From Caulobacteraceae bacterium (GTDB lineage: Bacteria; Pseudomonadota; Alphaproteobacteria; Caulobacterales; Caulobacteraceae): a DNA stretch of 64,000 nt. The notes beneath the pieces were generated by a model that worked only from the letters and a program-made list of their open reading frames with translations, ran no database searches and was not told where the DNA came from. The stretch spans positions 90,191-154,190 of the forward strand of contig CANESI010000002.1 in NCBI GenBank assembly GCA_947441065.1, written 5' to 3'. The position numbers were made by a program, and so were the translations under genes. Below, piece by piece: positions 7,946 to 17,904 of this stretch. Position 1 is the stretch's first letter; each line of letters opens with the position of its first letter.

Positions 7946-9889
7946 CTATTTTACAGCGCGGTTAGCCACCAGATCCTCGACCACCGACGGATCGGCAAGG
8001 GTTGAGGTGTCGCCCAGTGATCCCAGCTCATTTTCAGCAATCTTGCGCAGGATGCGGCGCATGATCTTGCCCGACCGGGTCTTGGGCAGGCCCGGTGCCC
8101 ACTGGATGATGTCGGGGGCGGCGAAGGGGCCGATCTCCTGACGCACCCAAAGGATCAGCTCCTTACGCAGGGCCTCGCTCGGCTCATGGGTATGGTCGAG
8201 GGTGACATAGGCATAGATGCCTTGGCCCTTAATATCGTGCGGATAGCCGACGACGGCCGCTTCGGTGACGCCGCTATGGCCGACCAGAGCGCTCTCGATC
8301 TCGGCGGTCCCGAGCCGGTGACCCGAGACATTGATCACATCATCGACGCGGCCTGTGATCCAGTAATAGCCATCCTCGTCGCGGCGGCAGCCATCGCCGG
8401 TAAAATACTTGCCGGGATAGGTGGTGAAATAGGTGGTGATGAAGCGTTCATGGTCGCCATAGACCGTGCGCATCTGTCCGGGCCAACTGTCGGTCAGGCA
8501 AAGATTGCCCTCAATCGCACCTTCCAGAACCAGACCCTCGGCATCGACCAGTTGTGGCTTGACGCCGGGCAGGGGCTTGGTCGCCGAGCCGGGCTTGGTG
8601 GCTGTCGCGCCGGGCAAGGGTGATATCAGGGCGGCCCCGGTTTCAGTCTGCCACCAGGTATCGACAATAGGGCAGCGGCCCTCGCCGACCACGCGGTTGT
8701 ACCAGAGCCAGGCTTCTGGATTGATCGGCTCGCCGACCGAGCCGAGCAGGCGCAAGGACTTGCGCGAGGTGCGGGTGACCGGCTCGTCGCCCTCGCGCAT
8801 CAGGGCGCGGATGGCGGTGGGGGCGGTATAGAAGATCTCCACCTGATGTTTGTCGATCACCTGCCAGAACCGTGAGGCGTCAGGATAGTTGGGCACGCCC
8901 TCAAAGATCAGGGTCGTGGCGCCGTTGGCCAAGGGTCCATAGACAATATAGCTGTGGCCCGTGACCCAGCCGACATCGGCGGTGCACCAGAAGACCTCGC
9001 CGGGGCGATAGTCGAAAATCAGCTCGTGGGTATAGCTGGCCCAGGTCATATAGCCGCCGGTGGTGTGCAGCACGCCCTTGGGCTTGCCGGTCGAGCCGGA
9101 GGTATAGAGGATGAACATCGCATCCTCCGCGCCCATCGGCTCTGGCGTGCACTCGGCGGGCACGGTTTCTCGGACGGCGCTGTAGGAAACATCGCGGCCC
9201 TCGACCATGGGCACATCTAGGCCCGTGCGAGTGATAACCAGAACGGTGGTGACCTCTGGGCAGGATTTGAGGGCCTCATCGACATTGGCCTTGAGCGGCA
9301 CCTTGCGGCCGCCGCGCAGGCCCTCGTCGGCGGTGATGATCACATGGCTGTCGCAGTCCTGAACCCGCCCGGCGATGGAATCGGGTGAAAAGCCGCCAAA
9401 GACTACCGAATGGACCGCGCCAATCCGGGCGCAGGCCAGCATGGCATAGGCCGCTTCGGGGATCATGGGCATATAGATGGTGACACGGTCGCCCTTCTTG
9501 ACCCCCCGGCCCTTGAGGACATTGGCCATGCGGCAGGTCTCTTCATAGGCCTCACGATAGGTGATCTTGCGGCTCTGTGAGGGATCGTCCCCCTCCCAGA
9601 TGATGGCCACGGCCTCGCCCTTGTCGGCCAGATGCCGGTCTAGGCAATTGACTGACGCGTTCAGCACCCCATCGGCGAACCAGCGGATGCGAAAGTCTTC
9701 GGCCCGGAACGACACGTCCTTGACGATGGTGAAGGGCGTGATCCAGTCCAGACGGCTGGCCACCTTGCGCCAGAACCCGTCCGTGTCGCTGGCCTCATGG
9801 GCCAGGGCCGCCTCATAGCCCGCCGCATCCATATGCGCTTTTTTGGCCCAGGCCTCGGGAACGGGGAACAGGTCAGTGGCATGGGACAT
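7946..9889 (-). CDS. acs: acetyl-CoA synthetase
   Basis: Acs activates acetate to acetyl-CoA through acetyl-adenylate. The 647-residue length is typical. The AMP-binding motif [14 protein letters not shown], the WWQTETGA region and the C-terminal domain with YFTGDG and [16 protein letters not shown] are present. The acetylation-controlled lysine lies in the conserved [18 protein letters not shown] segment, so post-translational control by a Pat/CobB-type system is possible (family knowledge). It is divergent from the creatininase-like gene across 134 bp that hold a small hairpin at 9953-9970. Confidence 0.97.
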   Translation of the reverse strand: MSHATDLFPVPEAWAKKAHMDAAGYEAALAHEASDTDGFWRKVASRLDWITPFTIVKDVSFRAEDFRIRWFADGVLNASVNCLDRHLADKGEAVAIIWEGDDPSQSRKITYREAYEETCRMANVLKGRGVKKGDRVTIYMPMIPEAAYAMLACARIGAVHSVVFGGFSPDSIAGRVQDCDSHVIITADEGLRGGRKVPLKANVDEALKSCPEVTTVLVITRTGLDVPMVEGRDVSYSAVRETVPAECTPEPMGAEDAMFILYTSGSTGKPKGVLHTTGGYMTWASYTHELIFDYRPGEVFWCTADVGWVTGHSYIVYGPLANGATTLIFEGVPNYPDASRFWQVIDKHQVEIFYTAPTAIRALMREGDEPVTRTSRKSLRLLGSVGEPINPEAWLWYNRVVGEGRCPIVDTWWQTETGAALISPLPGATATKPGSATKPLPGVKPQLVDAEGLVLEGAIEGNLCLTDSWPGQMRTVYGDHERFITTYFTTYPGKYFTGDGCRRDEDGYYWITGRVDDVINVSGHRLGTAEIESALVGHSGVTEAAVVGYPHDIKGQGIYAYVTLDHTHEPSEALRKELILWVRQEIGPFAAPDIIQWAPGLPKTRSGKIMRRILRKIAENELGSLGDTSTLADPSVVEDLVANRAVK

Positions 9890-9952
9890 GGTGCGGGCCT
9901 CCGGTTTTTAAGCTTTGCGAAGGAGTATGCTGACCAAGGGGTGGTGGCAAGG

Positions 9953-9970
9953 TCGGCGAGGCATCGCCGA
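9953..9970. other. 7-bp inverted repeat in the acs/creatininase divergent region
   Basis: TCGGCGA (9953-9959) and TCGCCGA (9964-9970) form a perfect stem with the four-base loop GGCA. It lies midway between the divergent starts of acs and the creatininase-family gene. It could be an operator or a leader hairpin for either gene; nothing distinguishes these. Confidence 0.35.
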
Positions 9971-10023
9971 TCAGGTGACGCGGCCCTCTCAGCGGGTTAT
10001 GACAGGCGGAACGGAGACCTCAG

Positions 10024-10773
10024 ATGCTGCTCGCCCAATCGACCTGGCCCGAAATTGAGGCCTTCTTGACCCGCTCCAAGACGGTGATCATCCCCATTGG
10101 CTCTAATGAGCAGCATGGCCCGACGGGCCTTTTGGGCACCGATTGGATGTGCCCGGAGATCATTGCCCATGAGGCGCAAAAGGATGCCGATATTCTGGTC
10201 GGCCCGACCTTCAATATCGGTATGGCCCAGCACCATCTGGGCTTTCCCGGCACCATATCCCTTCGGCCCTCGACCTTCATTGCGGCCATTGGCGATTGGA
10301 CAAGGTCGCTGGCGGCCCACGGCTTTGAGAAGATCTATTTCTTCAATGGTCACGGCGGCAATGTCGCGACCATTGAGGCGGCCTTTTCCGAGCTCTATGC
10401 CGAGGCCTCCTTTGCGCGCCAGCCGCGTGGCTATGCCTTGAAGCTGCGCAACTGGTGGGACCTAAATGGCATCAACCGTTTGGCCCAGACCCAGTTTCCG
10501 GTCGGTCACGGCAGCCATGCCACGCCGTCCGAGATCGCCGTCACCCAGTGGGCCTATCCCCACGCCATCAAGACGGCGGACTATAGCCCGACCATCGCCC
10601 CATCGGGTCCGATCCGCGAGGGTCTGGACTTCCGCGCCCGTCACCCCGATGGCCGCATGGGCTCTGACCCGGCGCTGGCGACACCGAAAAAGGGCGGGGA
10701 ACTGGTGAGGGCCGCAGCGGCTGCGCTAATTACCGAGGTGGCCAGCTTCTCGGCTGAGCCCTTCTTGGTCTGA
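10024..10773 (+). CDS. creatininase family amidohydrolase
   Basis: A 249-residue metal-dependent amidohydrolase of the creatininase fold. The metal-binding motifs are visible: E and H in IGSNEQHGPTGLLGTD, the aspartate in the same motif, H in NGHGGN and E in PSEIAVT. The family includes creatininase, the mycofactocin-processing MftE and FAPy deformylase-like ArfB. No mycofactocin or flavin genes are nearby, so the substrate is open. The ATG has a GGAGA ribosome binding site. It converges with the Rieske gene. Confidence 0.85.
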   Translation: MLLAQSTWPEIEAFLTRSKTVIIPIGSNEQHGPTGLLGTDWMCPEIIAHEAQKDADILVGPTFNIGMAQHHLGFPGTISLRPSTFIAAIGDWTRSLAAHGFEKIYFFNGHGGNVATIEAAFSELYAEASFARQPRGYALKLRNWWDLNGINRLAQTQFPVGHGSHATPSEIAVTQWAYPHAIKTADYSPTIAPSGPIREGLDFRARHPDGRMGSDPALATPKKGGELVRAAAAALITEVASFSAEPFLV

Positions 10774-10776
10774 GGC

Positions 10777-11157
10777 CTATTTAACCACGACCATGCCGTC
10801 CCGGACCTCTACCGGCCAAGGGCTCAAGGATCGTCCGGCGCAGGGGCCAGAGGTGCAAAGCCCGGTCTCTGGCGTGAAAAGGGCCCCGTGCCCCGCGCAC
10901 AGGACATGATTTCCATCGCGGGTCAGATAACGGTCCGGCCCGCCGGATAGCGGCCACCCGGCATGGGGACAGCTATCGACATAGCCGAGGGTCTGCCCGC
11001 CCCGCCGCAGGATAAAGCCCGAGAACAGGGCCTCATCTTGGCGAAAGATAAAGCCCTTGGCCCCCGGCTCAGCCACGTCGCTCAGGGCACACAGCACCGT
11101 GCCAGATGGGGGTCGGGCGGGATTGAAGGTGGGATCGTGCGAGACAAGCCGGGTCAT
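10777..11157 (-). CDS. Rieske [2Fe-2S] domain protein
   Basis: A small stand-alone Rieske protein of 126 residues. The cluster ligands are in CPHAGWPL (Cys and His) and CAGHGALF (Cys and His). It has no membrane anchor, so it is a soluble ferredoxin-like protein rather than the cytochrome bc1 subunit. The frame is open upstream, but the ATG at 11157 lies just beyond the stop of the preceding YciI gene and gives the natural domain boundary. It appears to be the last gene of tsaD-gpsA-yciI-Rieske on the minus strand. The redox partner is unknown. Confidence 0.8.
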   Translation of the reverse strand: MTRLVSHDPTFNPARPPSGTVLCALSDVAEPGAKGFIFRQDEALFSGFILRRGGQTLGYVDSCPHAGWPLSGGPDRYLTRDGNHVLCAGHGALFTPETGLCTSGPCAGRSLSPWPVEVRDGMVVVK

Positions 11158-11167
11158 GGTTAGGAGC

Positions 11168-11455
11168 CTAGCCGAGGGCTCCCAAGGTGACCTTCCAGCC
11201 CATGATCTCGCTGCGCTCAAACAGGCCTGCAATGGCATAGGGATCTTGGTCAGCAAAGGCCTGGACCTGATCGCGGCTGTCGGCGTCGAAAACCAGAATG
11301 GAGCCCGCCATCTCGCCGTTATCGGACAGGATCGGACCGGCCACCTTCAGAGGCAAGGGGTGATCACGCACATAGGCCAGATGGGCTTCGCGCGTGGCCA
11401 TACGGAGGGCAAGGCTGTCGGCGCGGTCGTGGCAGATCAGAACATAGAGGGCCAT
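11168..11455 (-). CDS. YciI-like protein
   Basis: A 95-residue protein of the YciI/YCII dimeric alpha-beta barrel family. The family histidine and aspartate are in REAHLAYVRDH, and DPYAIAGLFE matches the C-terminal consensus. The start at 11455 is preceded by AAGGAAA at good spacing; the longer frame would run into gpsA. The family resembles ferredoxin-like isomerases, but most members lack an assigned reaction. It sits between gpsA and the Rieske gene in a likely operon. Confidence 0.85.
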   Translation of the reverse strand: MALYVLICHDRADSLALRMATREAHLAYVRDHPLPLKVAGPILSDNGEMAGSILVFDADSRDQVQAFADQDPYAIAGLFERSEIMGWKVTLGALG

Positions 11456-11480
11456 ATTTATGTTTTCCTTGGTGTGAATC

Positions 11481-12497
11481 TTAAGCATCGTGTTCGGGGC
11501 GAATGGGTCTGGATAGAAGCCTGTCTATAGCCCCGTCCAGATCGATTTCTCCGGCCAAGACCGCCGCGACGGCCTCGCATATGGGGGTTTCAACCCCAAG
11601 CTTGGCGGCGAGAGCCCGCACGGCGGGGGCTGAGGCGACCCCTTCGGCGACACTGAGCTTGCCCGATAGGGCCTCAGCGAGACCTATCCCCCGACCGAGG
11701 GCTAGGCCCACACTCATATTACGTGACTGATGACTAGAACAGGTCAGGACCAGATCGCCCAGTCCGCAGAGCCCGGCGAGGGTTTCGGCCTCTGCCCCGA
11801 GGGCCACCGCGAGCCGGGTCATTTCGGCAAAGCCTCGGGTAACAATGGCGGCATGGGCGCTACGGCCTAAGGCGCGTCCTTCAACCACGCCGCAGGCAAT
11901 GGCCAGCACATTCTTCATGGCCCCACCCGCTTCGGCCCCGATCAGATCGGTGGCCAGATAGGGCCGAAAGGTTCGGGTCCCCAGATGGTCGGCGAGCGCC
12001 CGGCCAAGGGCCTCGTCGGCGCAGGCCAAGGTGACGGCGGTCGGCAGACCCTTAGCCACCTCACCGGCAAAACTGGGGCCTGACAGGACGGCGATGGGTT
12101 GGCCGGGCAAGGTCTCTTCGGCCACCTCGGTCATCAGCTTCAGTGAGCCCTGCTCGATACCCTTGGCGCAAAGGATGATCGGGGTTGGGGGCTGGATATG
12201 GGCCGCAAGGGCGCTCAAGGTCGCGCGCATATGTTGGGCAGGCGGCACAGCAAGGATCAGGTCGCAGGTTGCGAGCTCTGCCAAATCTGAGCGGGCCGTG
12301 ATGCTGGAGGCCAGCGTCACACCGGGCAGGAAGAGAGGGTTTTCGTGATCCTTATTGATCTGGTCCGCCACCTCCGGCTCGCGGGCCCAAAGGGTAACGG
12401 CCCGCCCCGATCCAGCGCAGACCTGCGCCAAGGCTGTGCCCCAAGCGCCTGCACCCAGAATGCCGACATGGGAAAAGGTTCGGCCAGCTATGGTCAT
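11481..12497 (-). CDS. gpsA: glycerol-3-phosphate dehydrogenase [NAD(P)+]
   Basis: GpsA makes sn-glycerol-3-phosphate from dihydroxyacetone phosphate for phospholipid synthesis. It has 338 residues. The N-terminal [10 protein letters not shown] is the dinucleotide-binding loop, and [26 protein letters not shown] (catalytic lysine) and [11 protein letters not shown] are family motifs. Its ATG overlaps the stop of tsaD by four bases (ATGA), so the two are translationally coupled. Confidence 0.96.
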   Translation of the reverse strand: MTIAGRTFSHVGILGAGAWGTALAQVCAGSGRAVTLWAREPEVADQINKDHENPLFLPGVTLASSITARSDLAELATCDLILAVPPAQHMRATLSALAAHIQPPTPIILCAKGIEQGSLKLMTEVAEETLPGQPIAVLSGPSFAGEVAKGLPTAVTLACADEALGRALADHLGTRTFRPYLATDLIGAEAGGAMKNVLAIACGVVEGRALGRSAHAAIVTRGFAEMTRLAVALGAEAETLAGLCGLGDLVLTCSSHQSRNMSVGLALGRGIGLAEALSGKLSVAEGVASAPAVRALAAKLGVETPICEAVAAVLAGEIDLDGAIDRLLSRPIRPEHDA

Positions 12498-13606
12498 GCC
12501 TTGGCCCCCTTACGGCTGGGCTTGTGGATCGGATTGGACGCCGCCATCGCCTCATCAAGGGGCCATCTTGGCCTTGCGGCCACATCCAATGGATCCGTCA
12601 GGCCAAGAACCAGTCGTTCCGCACCTGCAAGCGCGATCATGGCCGCATTATCGGTGCAGTATCGCAGCGGCGGCGCCGCAAAGCTGTAGCCCTGTTTTTC
12701 GCAGGCTGCCAGTAGGGCCGCGCGCACGGTGCCATTGGCTGCAACGCCGCCAGCGACCACGAACCGGCGATCTTTTGGGCCACGATCTTGCCCATGGAGC
12801 GCCATAGCCCGCTCGGTCCGCTCGGTCAGTTGGCGGGCAATGGCCCCTTGCACTGCGGCAGCAAGGTCGCGGCGCTCATCCTCGGTGGTCAAGGTCACAG
12901 CTATGCGTGCGGCGGCGGTCTTGAGACCCGAAAAGGAAAAGTCGCAGTCCTGCCGACCCAAAAGGGCTATGGGCAGGGGGTAGCGAGTGGGGTCGCCGCC
13001 CTCAGCCAGTCTTTCCAGCGCCGGGCCACCGGGATAGGGCAGGCCCATGGTCTTGGCGATCTTGTCAAAGGCCTCACCGGCGGCATCGTCAATGGTGGTG
13101 CCCAGTCGCTGGCAGCGACCAATCCCCGCCACATCCAAAAGCTGGCAATGGCCGCCAGAGGTCAGCAAAAGCAAGAAGGGATAGGCGACATCGGCCTCTA
13201 GCCGCGCCGATACTGCATGGCCCTCGAGGTGGTTGACCGCCATCAGCGGCAGGCCGCGCGCTAGGGCAATGGCCTTTCCCGCCGATAGGCCCACCATCAC
13301 CCCGCCGACCAATCCTGGCCCAGCGGTTGCTGCCACACCATCGAGGTCCTCATAGCCAAGACCCGCCTCGTCCATGGCCGCGCGGATGACATGATCGATG
13401 GCCTCGACATGGGCTCTGGCGGCAATTTCAGGCACGACACCGCCAAAGGGGGCGTGTTTGGCGATCTGGCTATCGATAATGCTGGACAGGACCACCGAGC
13501 CTTCGGGACCCAGACGAACCACCGACGCGGCGGTTTCGTCGCAGCTGGTTTCTATCCCCAGTACGGTTACGGTGGCGGTCGAGTGGGCTGCGGCGGACGG
13601 GCTCAT
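12494..13606 (-). CDS. tsaD: tRNA N6-threonylcarbamoyladenosine transferase subunit TsaD
   Basis: TsaD transfers the threonylcarbamoyl group to A37 of ANN-decoding tRNAs together with TsaB and TsaE. From the ATG at 13606 it has 370 residues, the normal size. The ASKHA motifs are present: [10 protein letters not shown] at the start, the metal-binding HxxxH in [16 protein letters not shown] and the C-terminal [10 protein letters not shown]. The frame is open for another 345 codons upstream, but that part is antisense to hemC and is rejected. Divergent from hemC with 66 bp between starts. Confidence 0.96.
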   Translation of the reverse strand: MSPSAAAHSTATVTVLGIETSCDETAASVVRLGPEGSVVLSSIIDSQIAKHAPFGGVVPEIAARAHVEAIDHVIRAAMDEAGLGYEDLDGVAATAGPGLVGGVMVGLSAGKAIALARGLPLMAVNHLEGHAVSARLEADVAYPFLLLLTSGGHCQLLDVAGIGRCQRLGTTIDDAAGEAFDKIAKTMGLPYPGGPALERLAEGGDPTRYPLPIALLGRQDCDFSFSGLKTAAARIAVTLTTEDERRDLAAAVQGAIARQLTERTERAMALHGQDRGPKDRRFVVAGGVAANGTVRAALLAACEKQGYSFAAPPLRYCTDNAAMIALAGAERLVLGLTDPLDVAARPRWPLDEAMAASNPIHKPSRKGAKA

Positions 13607-13672
13607 AGGTTGCGGTCTAGCCGCCTCTCCTGTAGCAGGCATATATTGTCCCTCCGAGGTAGCCTTCCGCCC

Positions 13673-14644
13673 GTGCTTAAGCAACCTTCTGTCCGAATTG
13701 GCACGCGCGCCTCGAAGCTGGCCCTGACCCAGAGCCGCATGATGCAGGCCCGTATTGTTGCAGCCCTTGGCGGCGCGCCTGAGTACGCTGACCGGATTGC
13801 GCCCCTGGTCGAGATTACCACATCGGGCGACCGTATTCAGGATCGCCGACTGCTGGAGGTGGGTGGCAAGGCGCTTTTTACCAAGGAAATCGAAGAGGCG
13901 CTGCTCGACGGCCGCATTGATTGCGCCGTCCATTCGCTCAAGGATGTCCCCGCAGAACTGCCCGCAGGTCTGATTATAGCGGCGGTGCCAGAGCGTGAAG
14001 ATCCGCGCGATGCCTTCTTGTCTCTGCACTATGACCGGCTGGAAGACCTGCCCCAAGGCGCGCGGCTGGGGACGGCCAGCCTTCGTCGCCAAGCCCAATG
14101 TCTGAGCGTCCGGCCCGATCTTGAGATCGTCATGACGCGCGGCAATGTTGATACCCGTATTGCCAAGCTGGAGCGCGGCGAGGCCGATGCCATCTTGCTC
14201 GCCCTGTCTGGACTGAACCGGCTCGGCCTTGGTCACCTGCCGCGCTCTTTGCTCGACCCTGTGGCGTCGCCGCCCGCACCGGGCCAAGGGGCGCTGGCCA
14301 TCGAGACCCGGATCGAGGATGCGGGCGCGCTCTGGGTTCAGGCCCTGCACCATCTGCCAACCGCTTTGGCGGTTGCGGCTGAGCGCGGCGCGCTTGAGGC
14401 CCTTGAAGGGTCTTGCCGCACCGCCATCGGAGCCCATGCCAGAACCCTCGGCAGTCTGATGACCCTGACGGTGGAGGCCTTGACGCCGATGGGCGAAGAG
14501 CGTTTCCGGCAAGAGGGCACGCTCGATCTCGCAACGCTCGGCACCGATGCTCAGAGATTGAAGGCCGTGCGCGATTTTGGCCATGGCATGGGGATCTTGA
14601 TCCAAGCGGCTGGCGGCGATCGCCTGCTGCTGCCGGAACATTAG
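13673..14644 (+). CDS. hemC: hydroxymethylbilane synthase (porphobilinogen deaminase)
   Basis: HemC polymerises four porphobilinogens to hydroxymethylbilane in heme synthesis. The family starts with [13 protein letters not shown], matching the GTG at 13673 (GAGGT lies upstream). [24 protein letters not shown] and [11 protein letters not shown] are the catalytic and substrate-binding motifs. The cysteine carrying the dipyrromethane cofactor is in [12 protein letters not shown]. 323 residues. It leads the heme cluster hemC-hemD-mitofilin-like-hemY. Confidence 0.96.
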   Translation: MLKQPSVRIGTRASKLALTQSRMMQARIVAALGGAPEYADRIAPLVEITTSGDRIQDRRLLEVGGKALFTKEIEEALLDGRIDCAVHSLKDVPAELPAGLIIAAVPEREDPRDAFLSLHYDRLEDLPQGARLGTASLRRQAQCLSVRPDLEIVMTRGNVDTRIAKLERGEADAILLALSGLNRLGLGHLPRSLLDPVASPPAPGQGALAIETRIEDAGALWVQALHHLPTALAVAAERGALEALEGSCRTAIGAHARTLGSLMTLTVEALTPMGEERFRQEGTLDLATLGTDAQRLKAVRDFGHGMGILIQAAGGDRLLLPEH

Positions 14645-14652
14645 GCTTAAGG

Positions 14653-15330
14653 GTGCGCGTCTGGGTCACCCGCGCTCAGCCTCAAGCCGCCGCCACCGCC
14701 GAGCGGCTGGTCCAGAGGGGCCATGAACCGGTGGTCCAACCCCTGATCGAGACGCGCATAGTGCCGGTGGCGCTGGAGAGTTTGGCGGGTGCTGGGGCCT
14801 TGGCCTTTACCAGTCAGACCGCGATCGACGCGGCCCTGTCGCAAGGGCTTGTCCCAGCCTTGGCCGATCTGCCGGTTTTTGCGGTTGGTGATGCCACGGC
14901 AGAGGCGGCCCACCGGGCAGGCTTTAAACAGGTTCATTCGGCCGCCGGAACGGTCACCGATTTGGCGGCGCTGATCCTCTCAATCCCTCCTTCATGGCAA
15001 GGCGATCTGGTCCATTTGAGCGCGCGCCAACCCGCAGGAGACCTGACCGGTCTGCTCGAAAAGGCCGGTTGTACGGCGCGGCGGGTCACCCTCTATGAGA
15101 CGATTGACGCCGCGAAAGGCGAGGTTCCGGAGGCTGTAGAGGCGATTCTCATTCATTCGGCCAAGGCTGCGCGACGGGCAGCGGCCATGATTTCTCCCGA
15201 TGCAGCGCGAAATATGTGTCTTTTTGGTCTCTCTGAAGCCGCACTTACGCCATTAAACGCAATAAAGTTCCGTCAAAGGGCTGTTGCACCGATTGCGAAC
15301 GAAGCTTCAATCCTTAGTCTGTTAGATTAG
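14653..15330 (+). CDS. hemD: uroporphyrinogen-III synthase
   Basis: HemD inverts ring D and closes hydroxymethylbilane to uroporphyrinogen III. This is a divergent family and recognition rests on [17 protein letters not shown] at the start, [23 protein letters not shown] and the [11 protein letters not shown] motif, plus position directly after hemC. The GTG start at 14653 gives 225 residues; the longer open frame overlaps hemC out of frame. The C-terminal 40 codons are visibly AT-richer than the rest. Confidence 0.9.
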   Translation: MRVWVTRAQPQAAATAERLVQRGHEPVVQPLIETRIVPVALESLAGAGALAFTSQTAIDAALSQGLVPALADLPVFAVGDATAEAAHRAGFKQVHSAAGTVTDLAALILSIPPSWQGDLVHLSARQPAGDLTGLLEKAGCTARRVTLYETIDAAKGEVPEAVEAILIHSAKAARRAAAMISPDAARNMCLFGLSEAALTPLNAIKFRQRAVAPIANEASILSLLD

Positions 15331-15386
15331 ACATCAAACACCGTGAGGCCGCATCTGGCGGCAAGAGAACCTGCAGGCCTTCGATT

Positions 15387-16277
15387 ATGGAACCCGATCA
15401 CAGCACGGCCCCAAACTTTGGAACCTCGCCCGTCGCGCGGCGTCGACCGCTGTTGGGTCTGGGCTTCTGGTTGTCGATGGTTTTCGGCCTGGTCTGTATC
15501 GGGCTCGGTATCTTTATCGGCCTCTATGGCCCGCAGGTCTTTCGGCAAGGGGGACCATCAGCCAGTCCAGCGGCCAGTGTAATCGGCGCGGTTTTGCCGC
15601 CCGCTACGGGTCCATCCGATTCTGTCAGGGCACCGGCGGAAGAGGTCGCGGTTGAGTCGCCTCGGCCCGCGGTTGCGGACGCGGAACTGTTTGCCATTAA
15701 CCAGCGGGTCGGACGATTAGAGGCGGATCAGCATGATCAGGCTGCAGCAGCGGCCTCAGCCTTGGCGGCGTCAGCCCTGCAGCAGGCGGCGCAGTCTTCG
15801 CAGCCCTTTGACGAGGACCTCAAGGCGGTTGAGCCGCTCTTGCCGGCCAATACAGATCTGCGGGCCTTGCGCCGTCTCGCCCAGATCGGCGCTCCGACCC
15901 GCTCAGCCCTCGCCAGCAGCTTTCCAGAGGTTGCCGCAAAGGCCGCGGTCGCCGCGCGCACGCCGGGCAAGGATTCGGGCCCCTTTGCTGAGGCCCTTCA
16001 TGTTCTGGCCTCCATCGTCACCATTCGGCGTGTCGACAAGGTCACCGGCAAGGGCCCGGATGCGGTTTTAGCGCGCGCCGAGCGACTGCTGAATGACGGC
16101 GAGCTTGATGCGACCCTAAAGGCCTTGGACGATCTGCCTAAGGACGCGCAACTGTCCATGACCCAATGGCGGTCGGGATTGGAGCGGCGAGCCGAATTGG
16201 ATCGACAGATTGGTGCCCTGCGCGCCTCGGCCCTTAAGGCTCTGAGCCAGTCGGCCGGCCGGGCGGTTGGCTCATGA
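15387..16277 (+). CDS. mitofilin-like (Mic60/COG4223) membrane protein of the heme cluster
   Basis: A 296-residue protein with one membrane helix near the N-terminus (about residues 22-47), a disordered Ala/Pro linker, a short coiled-coil segment around residues 105-140 (INQRVGRLEADQHDQ) and a C-terminal helical domain (ALHVLASIVTIRRVD to WRSGLERRAELD). This layout and the position between hemD and hemY match the alphaproteobacterial Mic60 homologues, which shape intracytoplasmic membranes in some species. The coiled coil is short compared with mitochondrial Mic60. Its stop overlaps the hemY start (ATGA). Confidence 0.75.
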   Translation: MEPDHSTAPNFGTSPVARRRPLLGLGFWLSMVFGLVCIGLGIFIGLYGPQVFRQGGPSASPAASVIGAVLPPATGPSDSVRAPAEEVAVESPRPAVADAELFAINQRVGRLEADQHDQAAAAASALAASALQQAAQSSQPFDEDLKAVEPLLPANTDLRALRRLAQIGAPTRSALASSFPEVAAKAAVAARTPGKDSGPFAEALHVLASIVTIRRVDKVTGKGPDAVLARAERLLNDGELDATLKALDDLPKDAQLSMTQWRSGLERRAELDRQIGALRASALKALSQSAGRAVGS

Positions 16278-17815
16278 TCCGGGTCGCCTTCATACTGTTT
16301 TTCGTCTGCGTCGCCGCTGTCATCGGCCTGTCGGTGACCGGTGCGCCGGGTCAGGCGACGGTCGAATGGTTGGGCTGGCGCCTCGACATGACGGCGGCAG
16401 CGGCCCTGTTGGCGGTGGTCTTTACCTCCCTAATTGCAACCCTCTTCTGGCAAGGCCTGATCTGGTTGATCGGCATGCCGCGCCGCGCCGCCTTGGCCCG
16501 CGCGGAAACCCGCCGTCGACAAGGCAACGAGGTTCTGACGCGCGGCTTTCTGGCCGCAGCAGCAGGCGACGGATCTGAGGCGAGGCGCTTGGGTCAAAAG
16601 GCCGCCGATCTTGCCCAGGACACCCCAGCCTTGGTTCGTCTGTTGGCGGCGCAGGCGGCCGAGGCGGCGGGAGACGCTGCGGCGGTTCAAGCGGCCTATA
16701 CCGCCATGCTTGGTTTTCCGGATATGCGGCTTGCCGCCCATCGAGGCCTGATGCAAGCGGCCCTTCTACAGGGTGACCGCGCCAAGGCCCTTCGTCATGC
16801 GCAAGAGGCCTATGACTTGGCCAAGACGGCGCGCTGGGCTTGGCGGGCTGTGTTCGAGCATCAACTTCAAAGCGCCGATTGGCCGGAGGCCTTGGCCCTC
16901 TTGAAGGGTGCGCAGGAACGAAAGATCGTCTCGCCGATTGTCGCTGACCGTGGCCGCGCCGCCCTCTTGGCTGCGACAGCGGCGGGATTTGAGAACCAGA
17001 TTGATGATCGGGCGCGGGTTCAGGCGCTCGATCTAGCCCTTCAGGCCACCAAACTTCAGCCAGGCTTTGCGCCGGGGGCGGTTATGGCCGCCCGGCTTTT
17101 GCAGGCCGACGGCAAGGCCTCTAAGGCCTCTTCTTTGATTGAGACGGCGTGGCGCTCTGGTCCCCACCCCGCCCTTTGGCTTGCCTATAGGGACCTGAAC
17201 ACCCAAGAGACCCCAAGGGCCCGCGCGGCCCGTTTGCAGGCCTTGGCGGCGCTTAACCCCGGTCATCGCGAAAGCCAGATCCTGATGGTCGAGCAGGCCC
17301 TGCTGCTGGCCGATCCCGCCGCTGCCCTGACCTTTGCCTCGGTCCTGCTCGAGCCTGATATTGCGCCGACCGCTCGGCTTTGCGGCCTTATGGCCCGTGT
17401 CCATTTTGCGGCCCATCGCTCGGATGAGGCGCGCGCCTGGATCGCGCGGGGGGCCTCTGCGCCGCAAGAGCCGGACTGGTCTGATCTTGATCCCGAAGGC
17501 CGGGCCTTTGCCTATACGCCCGGCGATTGGGCGCGCCTGTCTGTGGCCTATGCCGAGACCGGGGAGTTGATCCATCCGCGCTTTGAGCGCCGAGAGCGGT
17601 CGATCAGTGAGTTGCCCTCCCTGCCCTCGGCCTACGAGGCCTCCGCACCCTTTGTCGCCGCCGCCGCCTCACCCATTGGCGCGGCACCTATACCCGATGA
17701 TCCAGGCCCAATGGGGGATGGGATCAACCTGTCAGCCTCTGATGTCAGCGCCTCCATGACCCGAAGGTCTGCGCCGCGCCGCCGCTTAGGCACTAAGCCC
17801 CGGCCCATCCAATAG
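16274..17815 (+). CDS. hemY: HemY-type TPR membrane protein
   Basis: A 513-residue inner-membrane protein with two N-terminal membrane helices (about residues 4-20 and 39-64) that make up the HemY N-terminal domain, followed by tetratricopeptide-like helices rich in alanine. It is associated with late heme or tetrapyrrole steps by gene neighbourhood; a biochemical reaction is not established, and it is not the protoporphyrinogen oxidase of Bacillus that shares the symbol. The C-terminal 80 residues look disordered and end in an Arg/Pro-rich tail. Last gene of the heme cluster. Confidence 0.88.
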   Translation: MIRVAFILFFVCVAAVIGLSVTGAPGQATVEWLGWRLDMTAAAALLAVVFTSLIATLFWQGLIWLIGMPRRAALARAETRRRQGNEVLTRGFLAAAAGDGSEARRLGQKAADLAQDTPALVRLLAAQAAEAAGDAAAVQAAYTAMLGFPDMRLAAHRGLMQAALLQGDRAKALRHAQEAYDLAKTARWAWRAVFEHQLQSADWPEALALLKGAQERKIVSPIVADRGRAALLAATAAGFENQIDDRARVQALDLALQATKLQPGFAPGAVMAARLLQADGKASKASSLIETAWRSGPHPALWLAYRDLNTQETPRARAARLQALAALNPGHRESQILMVEQALLLADPAAALTFASVLLEPDIAPTARLCGLMARVHFAAHRSDEARAWIARGASAPQEPDWSDLDPEGRAFAYTPGDWARLSVAYAETGELIHPRFERRERSISELPSLPSAYEASAPFVAAAASPIGAAPIPDDPGPMGDGINLSASDVSASMTRRSAPRRRLGTKPRPIQ

Positions 17816-17904
17816 GTCCCCTCAGGGCGGCTTGACCCCGCAGAGGATTATTGGCAGTCTTGTTGCCAATAATAATCATGCCTGTTTGCCTGTCGGAGGA
17901 CCCC

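Noticed and set aside
13607..14641. N-terminal extension of tsaD to a 715-residue frame
   Set aside because: It runs antisense through hemC, and the TsaD family starts at the ATG at 13606.
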